Origin: Tepidamorphus gemmatus
GTDB lineage: Bacteria > Pseudomonadota > Alphaproteobacteria > Rhizobiales > Tepidamorphaceae
Assembly (NCBI RefSeq): GCF_004346195.1
Contig: NZ_SMAK01000012.1
Location: 1-64,000 of the forward strand
Reading direction: 5' to 3'
DNA length: 64,000 bases
In this document: positions 59,669 to 64,000 of the stretch, one piece after another
Layout of the letters: every line of letters begins with the position of its first letter
Numbering within the stretch: the stretch's first letter is position 1
Position numbers and translations under genes: made by a program
Notes under the pieces: model-generated
The model's input: only the letters and a program-made list of their open reading frames with translations
What the model was told of the DNA's origin: nothing
Database searches by the model: none

Positions 59669-60591
59669 CGGTCGGCGCCGCCGGCCTTGTCTCCCGCCGG
59701 CTGTTCACGGGTGCCCAGCGCCTCGGCAAGGCGCATCCGCGCCGTGCCCGGACGCAGCGGTTGCTGCTGGCTTTCGTGCGGCGCCCAACCAGACAGGTGC
59801 ACGAACTCGAAGCTCGCCCTGATGCGACCATCCGGGTCGTGGTGGCGCTCGGCATAGATCTCGAGGGCATGCGCCAGCACGTCGCGGCGCAGGGGCCGCC
59901 GGCTGCGGCCGGCGAGCGCGTTGGTCCAGCCCATTGCCCTGAGGTCTGCGAGCAGCCGCAGCGGATCGGCATAACGGACGGTCAGAATCTCGGTATCGGC
60001 AACCGGGAGAGCAAAGCCGGCGCGTTGCAGCAGTCCGCCCGCGTCGCGGACGTCCAGGAACGGGTCGATGCGCAGACTGGCGCCACCGACCAGATCGGCC
60101 TCCGCCTGGAGCAGACTACCGCGCAGTTCGCGCAGCGTCCCGCCGCCGAACAGGACGGCGAGAAACAGCCCGTCGGGCCTCAGCGCCCGCCGGATCTGGG
60201 CCAGCGTGCCGGGCAGGTCGTTGACCCAGTGGAGCGAGAGCGGCGCGACCACCAGGTCGAGACTTGCCGCCGCGAACGGAAGGATTTCCTCGTCCGCCGC
60301 GAGGCGGGGATGGGGAAGGCCCGCCAACATGGCCGGGCAGCTCTCGGTCGAGATCACCGTGCCGATCCGGCGGTCGTCCGCCAGCGCGCGCGCCAGGCGG
60401 CCATCCTGCGCGCCGAGACAGACGGCGCGCGGGAAGTCGCGCAGCACCACCGCCAGCCGCTCGGCGATCGCCTGTGTCGCCTCGGTGAGCAGGAAATCCG
60501 CATCCGGCAGCGTCGAGGCGGCGCGCCCACGCCGTCGGGCGATGAGGGCGCGGTCGAAGACGCGCCGCAAGTCGGGGGTGTCGTCGCTCAA
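59665..60591 (-). CDS. SAM-dependent methyltransferase (BioC/NDUFAF5-like)
   Basis: A 308-residue class I methyltransferase. VFDRALIARRRGRAA at the N-terminus and FLLTEATQAIAERL match the BioC/NDUFAF5 group. The SAM site begins at AVCLGAQDGRLARAL (degenerate glycine loop), followed by FAAASLDLVVAPLSLHWVNDLPGTLAQIRRALRPDG. NDUFAF5 is associated with mitochondrial complex I assembly, so a complex I or related role is possible. The only usable start is a TTG at 60591. It is divergent from comF and overlaps the pilin gene tail to tail (CTAA). Confidence 0.87.
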   Translation of the reverse strand: MSDDTPDLRRVFDRALIARRRGRAASTLPDADFLLTEATQAIAERLAVVLRDFPRAVCLGAQDGRLARALADDRRIGTVISTESCPAMLAGLPHPRLAADEEILPFAAASLDLVVAPLSLHWVNDLPGTLAQIRRALRPDGLFLAVLFGGGTLRELRGSLLQAEADLVGGASLRIDPFLDVRDAGGLLQRAGFALPVADTEILTVRYADPLRLLADLRAMGWTNALAGRSRRPLRRDVLAHALEIYAERHHDPDGRIRASFEFVHLSGWAPHESQQQPLRPGTARMRLAEALGTREQPAGDKAGGADR

Positions 60592-60736
60592 GTGCGGTGT
60601 CCCATCGGTTGGCCTGCGAGATATGGCGCCAATGCGCGTGGAAGTCGACCTGGCCACCTGGCCGGTCGCAATCCGACGGGACTTGACGTCTCGGCTGACC
60701 GAGCCGACCCTTGCGGAAGACACCGGGAACAGGGCA

Positions 60737-61507
60737 ATGACGGCTGTTGCTGCAAGGCCGGCCATGCGCAGCGTCGGGCAGCGCCTCGGCCGTCTCGCCC
60801 GCGCCCTGGTCGACCTGCTGCTGCCGCCGCGCTGTCCCGCCTGCCAGGGTGCCGTGGTCGCGACCGGGCTGTGCGCCGTGTGCTGGGCGCGCACGCAGTT
60901 CATCGCAGCCCCGCTGTGCGAGCGGCTTGGCACGCCGTTCGCCTATGATGCTGGCCCCGGAATCATCAGCCCGGCCGCGATCGCCGATCCGCCCGCCTAC
61001 GGCCGCGCGCGCGCCGTTGCCCGCTACGAAGGGCCGGCGCGGTCGCTGGTGCATGCGCTGAAATACCGCGACCGGCTGGAAATCGCCGCGCTCATGGCGA
61101 GGCTGATGGCACGTTCGGGTGCCGAACTGATCGCGGATTGCGACGTGATCGTTCCGGTACCGCTGCACCGCCGACGGCTGTTCGCGCGCCGCTTCAACCA
61201 GTCGGCGCTGCTGGCGGCAGCGCTGGCGCGGCACGCGGGGCGCGACTACGAGGCCTGCGCGCTGCTGCGCATCAGGCCCACCCGCCAGCAGGTCGGCCTC
61301 AGCGCGCGGCAGCGGCGGCGGAACGTGGCCGGCGCGTTTCGCGTTGCACCAGCGGCCCGTCCCATGATCGAGGGCCGTCACGTACTGCTCGTCGACGACG
61401 TGCTCACCACCGGGGCCACCGTCGATGCCTGCGCGAAGACATGTCTGCGGGCCGGCGCGGCCAGCGTCGATGTGCTGGTCTTCGCCAGGGTTGTGGCGCA
61501 GACCTGA
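60737..61507 (+). CDS. comF: ComF-family amidophosphoribosyltransferase-like protein
   Basis: A 256-residue ComF. Four N-terminal cysteines (Cys33, Cys36, Cys46, Cys49 in PRCPACQ and GLCAVCW) form the zinc finger. The phosphoribosyltransferase fold follows, with VPVPLHRRRLFARRFNQSALLA, QVGLSARQRRRNVAGAF and the PRPP loop VLLVDDVLTTGAT. ComF is needed for DNA uptake in competent bacteria, but its exact job is unclear. The ATG at 60737 is chosen; ATG codons near 60623 are in frame but would add an unlikely N-terminus. Confidence 0.9.
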   Translation: MTAVAARPAMRSVGQRLGRLARALVDLLLPPRCPACQGAVVATGLCAVCWARTQFIAAPLCERLGTPFAYDAGPGIISPAAIADPPAYGRARAVARYEGPARSLVHALKYRDRLEIAALMARLMARSGAELIADCDVIVPVPLHRRRLFARRFNQSALLAAALARHAGRDYEACALLRIRPTRQQVGLSARQRRRNVAGAFRVAPAARPMIEGRHVLLVDDVLTTGATVDACAKTCLRAGAASVDVLVFARVVAQT

Positions 61508-61520
61508 ACGAACATATATG
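61491..61520 (+). promoter_or_regulatory. Candidate grxC promoter
   Basis: TTGTGG (61491-61496), 18 bases, TATATG (61515-61520), located over the end of comF and 38 bases before grxC. Moderate match only. Confidence 0.4.
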
Positions 61521-61557
61521 CAATGGGCCGGATCAGCCGGCGCAAGGGTTGAAGATC

Positions 61558-61818
61558 ATGGCTCGCGTCGTCATCTACACAACGCCATTCTGTCCGTATT
61601 GCCATGCCGCCAAGACTCTTCTGGCCGCCAAGGGTGTGTCCTTCGAGGAGATCGACGTCGGTGCCGACCCCCGGCTGCGCGCGGAAATGACGCAGCGCGC
61701 CGGCGGCCGCAGGACGGTGCCGCAGATCTTCATCGACGAGACCCATGTCGGCGGCTGCGATGATCTGCATGCGCTCGACCGGCAGGGCCGGCTCGACGCG
61801 CTGCTGGCGGCAGCCTGA
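61558..61818 (+). CDS. grxC: Glutaredoxin 3
   Basis: An 86-residue dithiol glutaredoxin. The active site CPYC (Cys12-Cys15) in IYTTPFCPYCHAAK, the cis-proline TVPQIFIDETHVGG and the GCDDLHALD glutathione-binding turn are intact. It reduces disulfides with glutathione. comF-grxC-DUF1178-ubiG is a conserved alphaproteobacterial neighbourhood; in many relatives a carbon-nitrogen hydrolase gene lies between grxC and the DUF1178 gene, but here only 12 bases separate them. Confidence 0.97.
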   Translation: MARVVIYTTPFCPYCHAAKTLLAAKGVSFEEIDVGADPRLRAEMTQRAGGRRTVPQIFIDETHVGGCDDLHALDRQGRLDALLAAA

Positions 61819-61830
61819 GGCGGGGTGCCG

Positions 61831-62274
61831 ATGATCCGCTATGCCCTGACCTGCGACGGGGATCACGCCTTCGAGGGATGGTTCCGCGACAGCGCCGCCT
61901 TCGATCGGCAGAAGGATGCGGGGGAAGTCGCCTGTCCGGTCTGCGGCTCCGTGGCAGTCGAGAAGCAGCTGATGGCGCCGGCAGTGGCGACACGCCGCGC
62001 CGAGGCGACGGTGCCGCTCGCCGCCGCGCATCCCGCAATGACCGACCCGAAGCTTGCCGAGCTGGTCGAGGCCATTCGGCGCCTCAAGCGGCACATTGCC
62101 GAGAACTCGGAGTATGTCGGCGACCGGTTCCCCGAGGAAGCGCGCCGGATGCATTACGAGGAGGCGGAAGCGCGTGCCATCCATGGCGAGGCAAGTCTCG
62201 AGGAGGCGCGCGCCCTGTTGGAGGAGGGGATCCCGGTGCTGCCGCTGCCGACCCTGCCGGAGGAGCGCAACTAG
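61831..62274 (+). CDS. DUF1178 protein
   Basis: A 147-residue conserved protein. MIRYALTCDGDHAFEGWFRD is the usual N-terminus, followed by VACPVCGS (a two-cysteine, zinc-ribbon-like knuckle) and a helical C-terminal half with ENSEYVGDRFPEEARRMHY. The ATG at 61831 is preferred to the GTG at 61825 because GAGGCGG is properly spaced. Function is unknown; it is probably cytosolic. Confidence 0.92.
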   Translation: MIRYALTCDGDHAFEGWFRDSAAFDRQKDAGEVACPVCGSVAVEKQLMAPAVATRRAEATVPLAAAHPAMTDPKLAELVEAIRRLKRHIAENSEYVGDRFPEEARRMHYEEAEARAIHGEASLEEARALLEEGIPVLPLPTLPEERN

Positions 62275-62298
62275 GACGGCAGGGCAGGGAAGGGCGAG

Positions 62299-63072
62299 TC
62301 AGCGGCGCTCGGGCTTCTGCGATACCAGCATGTAGTTGACGTCGGTATCGCGCGACCGGCGCCATTCGCCCGACAGGGGCGCATAGACGACGCCGGTCAG
62401 ATCCAATACCCGCAGGCCGGCCGCCGCGAGGCCGTCCTCGATCTCGTCCGGCGTCAGGAATCTGTTCCACTGATGGGTGCCGCGCGGCAGCCAGTTCAGC
62501 ACGTATTCCGCCCCGACGATGGCCAGTGCGAAGGCCTTCAGGGTCCGGTTGATGGTGGCGAGAAAGAACAACCCGCCCGGACGGACCATCGTGCCGCAGG
62601 CCTTCAGGAAGGCCTCGACATCGGCGACGTGCTCGACCACCTCCATGGCCAGTACCGCGTCGAACCGCTCGCCGGCGGCTGCGAGGCTCTCCGCCGTCGT
62701 GGCGCGATAGTCGATCGCCAGACCCTGGGCTTCGGCGTGGATGCGGGCGGTGGCGATGTTTCGCTCGGAGGGATCGACGCCGACGACCTCGGCGCCCAGG
62801 CGGGCCAGGGGTTCGCACAGCAGCCCGCCGCCGCAGCCGATGTCGAGCAGGCGCAGGCCGGAGAGGCTGTCGGTGCGGCGCGGATCGCGATCGAACTGCG
62901 TCGCGAGATGGTCGCGGATATAGTCGAGGCGCACCGGATTGAAGCGGTGCAGCACCGCCATCCTGCCATCCGGGTCCCACCATTCCTCGGCGAGCGCGGC
63001 GAATCGCGCCACCTCGTCGTCGTCGACGGTGGATGCCGGTGCGGCCGGCTCACGGGATTGACGTCTGGCCAT
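62299..63072 (-). CDS. ubiG: Ubiquinone biosynthesis O-methyltransferase
   Basis: A 257-residue UbiG that performs both O-methylations in ubiquinone synthesis. [29 protein letters not shown] is diagnostic, followed by the SAM motif [36 protein letters not shown] and [24 protein letters not shown]. The ATG at 63072 is preferred to the upstream TTG at 63141. It is convergent with the DUF1178 gene and divergent from lysC. Confidence 0.97.
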   Translation of the reverse strand: MARRQSREPAAPASTVDDDEVARFAALAEEWWDPDGRMAVLHRFNPVRLDYIRDHLATQFDRDPRRTDSLSGLRLLDIGCGGGLLCEPLARLGAEVVGVDPSERNIATARIHAEAQGLAIDYRATTAESLAAAGERFDAVLAMEVVEHVADVEAFLKACGTMVRPGGLFFLATINRTLKAFALAIVGAEYVLNWLPRGTHQWNRFLTPDEIEDGLAAAGLRVLDLTGVVYAPLSGEWRRSRDTDVNYMLVSQKPERR

Positions 63073-63132
63073 GTGGTAGGCGTCGCCCGCCAAGGGCCCC
63101 GTGTCAAGGGCGGGATCCTCTCGGCGGTGTGG

Positions 63133-63193
63133 TTGCGCCACGTCCGGCGAGCCTGTATCTAGGCGCGCGCGGCGGGACCGGGGTCCCTGCCGC
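63133..63193 (+). promoter_or_regulatory. lysC promoter with 5'-terminal hairpin
   Basis: TTGCGC (63133-63138), 17 bases and TATCTA (63156-63161). The predicted transcript begins near 63168, right at a stem formed by GCGGCGGGAC (63169-63178) and GTCCC-T-GCCGC (63183-63193) with a four-base loop and one bulge. Confidence 0.55.
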
Positions 63194-63239
63194 AGATCCC
63201 GAACCGACCGCGATCCGGCATCATCCCGAGACCGTTTCC

Positions 63240-64000
63240 ATGTCCCGCATCGTCATGAAGTTCGGCGGAACCTCGGTCGCGGACATCGAGCGGATCCGCA
63301 ACGTTGCGCGCCACGTCAAGCGCGAGTGCGACGCCGGCCACGAGGTCGCCGTGGTGGTTTCGGCGATGGCCGGGGCCACCAACCAGCTCGTCGCCTGGAC
63401 GCGCGAGGCGGCCGCCATTCACGATGCCCGCGAGTACGACACCGTCGTTGCCTCGGGCGAACAGGTCACGGCCGGGCTGCTGGCGATCGTGCTGCAGCAA
63501 ATGGGGATCTCCGCCCGCTCGTGGCTCGGCTGGCAGATCCCGATCCGAACCGATGCAGCGCACGGTGCGGCGCGTATCGCCGACATCGCCGGCCATGTCC
63601 TGCTCGACCGTCTGCGGCAGGGCCAGGTCGCCGTGATCGCCGGCTTCCAAGGCATCGGCCCGGACAATCGAATCACGACGCTCGGGCGTGGCGGATCGGA
63701 TACCAGCGCCGTCGCGGTGGCCGCTGCGCTGAAGGCGGACCGCTGCGACATCTATACCGATGTCGACGGCGTCTACACGACCGACCCGCGCGTTGTTCCC
63801 CGGGCGCGGCGGCTCGATCGGATCGCCTTCGAGGAGATGCTCGAAATGGCCTCGCTGGGCGCCAAGGTCCTTCAGGTCCGCTCGGTCGAGCTGGCGATGG
63901 TGCATGGCGTGCGCACCTTCGTGCGCTCGAGCTTCGATTCGCCTGATGCACCCCAGACCGGACCGGGGAACCTGCCGCCCGGAACCCTCATCTGCGACGA
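63240..64000 (+). CDS. lysC: Aspartate kinase (5' part, runs off the window)
   Basis: The first 253 residues of aspartokinase, which phosphorylates aspartate for lysine, threonine and methionine synthesis. [63 protein letters not shown] and [15 protein letters not shown] are the catalytic-domain signatures. The ATG at 63240 begins [10 protein letters not shown]. The regulatory ACT domains expected beyond about residue 260 lie outside the window, so feedback control cannot be judged. Confidence 0.97.
   Translation, partial: MSRIVMKFGGTSVADIERIRNVARHVKRECDAGHEVAVVVSAMAGATNQLVAWTREAAAIHDAREYDTVVASGEQVTAGLLAIVLQQMGISARSWLGWQIPIRTDAAHGAARIADIAGHVLLDRLRQGQVAVIAGFQGIGPDNRITTLGRGGSDTSAVAVAAALKADRCDIYTDVDGVYTTDPRVVPRARRLDRIAFEEMLEMASLGAKVLQVRSVELAMVHGVRTFVRSSFDSPDAPQTGPGNLPPGTLICD

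Overview
The window is a GC-rich stretch of core chromosome from an alphaproteobacterium, most likely a member of the Hyphomicrobiales (Rhizobiales). The evidence is gene content and order: rplU-rpmA-GNAT-obgE-proB-proA-nadD-rsfS-rlmH-envC-ctpA-yibQ-like-rppH, zapE/mdh-sucCDAB-lpdA, rpoH/carD/fdxA/S4/Suv3-like helicase, cobS-cobT, aroK-aroB, xerD-accA, secA/parvulin, and argJ-mutT-flp-methyltransferase/comF-grxC-ubiG/lysC. There is no prophage, CRISPR array, defence island, secondary-metabolite cluster or intact insertion sequence. Almost every gene has a recognisable housekeeping family.

Layout. 1-4184: a divergent pair (PaiB-like flavin protein and MocR regulator), tRNA-Ser(CGA), and two adjacent 2-oxoglutarate/Fe(II) oxygenases. 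4295-10007: ribosomal proteins L21 and L27, an acetyltransferase, the ObgE GTPase, proline synthesis (ProB, ProA) and NAD synthesis (NadD). 10029-16119: ribosome silencing and 23S methylation (RsfS, RlmH), then an envelope set (EnvC, CtpA, YibQ-like), then RppH and an AhpD-like protein. 16235-26438: ZapE, then a TCA block (Mdh, SucCD, 2-oxoglutarate dehydrogenase SucA/SucB/Lpd). 26558-30948: tRNA-Arg(CCU), an SNase-like protein, an M48 lipoprotein protease, the heat-shock sigma factor RpoH and CarD. 31318-35349: FdxA, an S4 RNA-binding protein and a Suv3-like helicase. 35786-38168: a DUF3108 protein, L28 and a queuosine-precursor transporter. 38178-43242: a phytase-like esterase domain protein, CobT, CobS, a J-domain protein and BolA. 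43397-46628: a CNNM-type CBS protein, AroB and AroK. 46775-53432: a 47-residue membrane protein, XerD, AccA, an L,D-transpeptidase, a SLC13-type transporter and a YegS-type lipid kinase. 53755-64000: SecA, a parvulin, ArgJ, MutT, a lone Flp pilin, a methyltransferase, ComF, glutaredoxin, a DUF1178 protein, UbiG and the 5' end of lysC.

How genes work together. Many same-strand neighbours touch or overlap by 1-17 bases (TGATG, TAATG, ATGA, and the less usual TTGA with a TTG start), which implies translational coupling. The operons group naturally: translation with GTPase and proline synthesis, envelope septation, the TCA cycle, the cobaltochelatase ATPase subunits, and the shikimate steps.

The most interesting material is non-coding. 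Between fdxA and carD lies a promoter-hairpin-hairpin-U-tract unit that could be a small RNA or an attenuator. Structured leaders sit before rplU, rpmB, secA and lysC. A dyad lies between the PaiB-like gene and the MocR gene. Two imperfect 25-bp repeats beside tRNA-Arg resemble insertion-sequence ends. Among proteins, the paired Fe(II) oxygenases beside the L21/L27 operon are the best candidates for undescribed biology.
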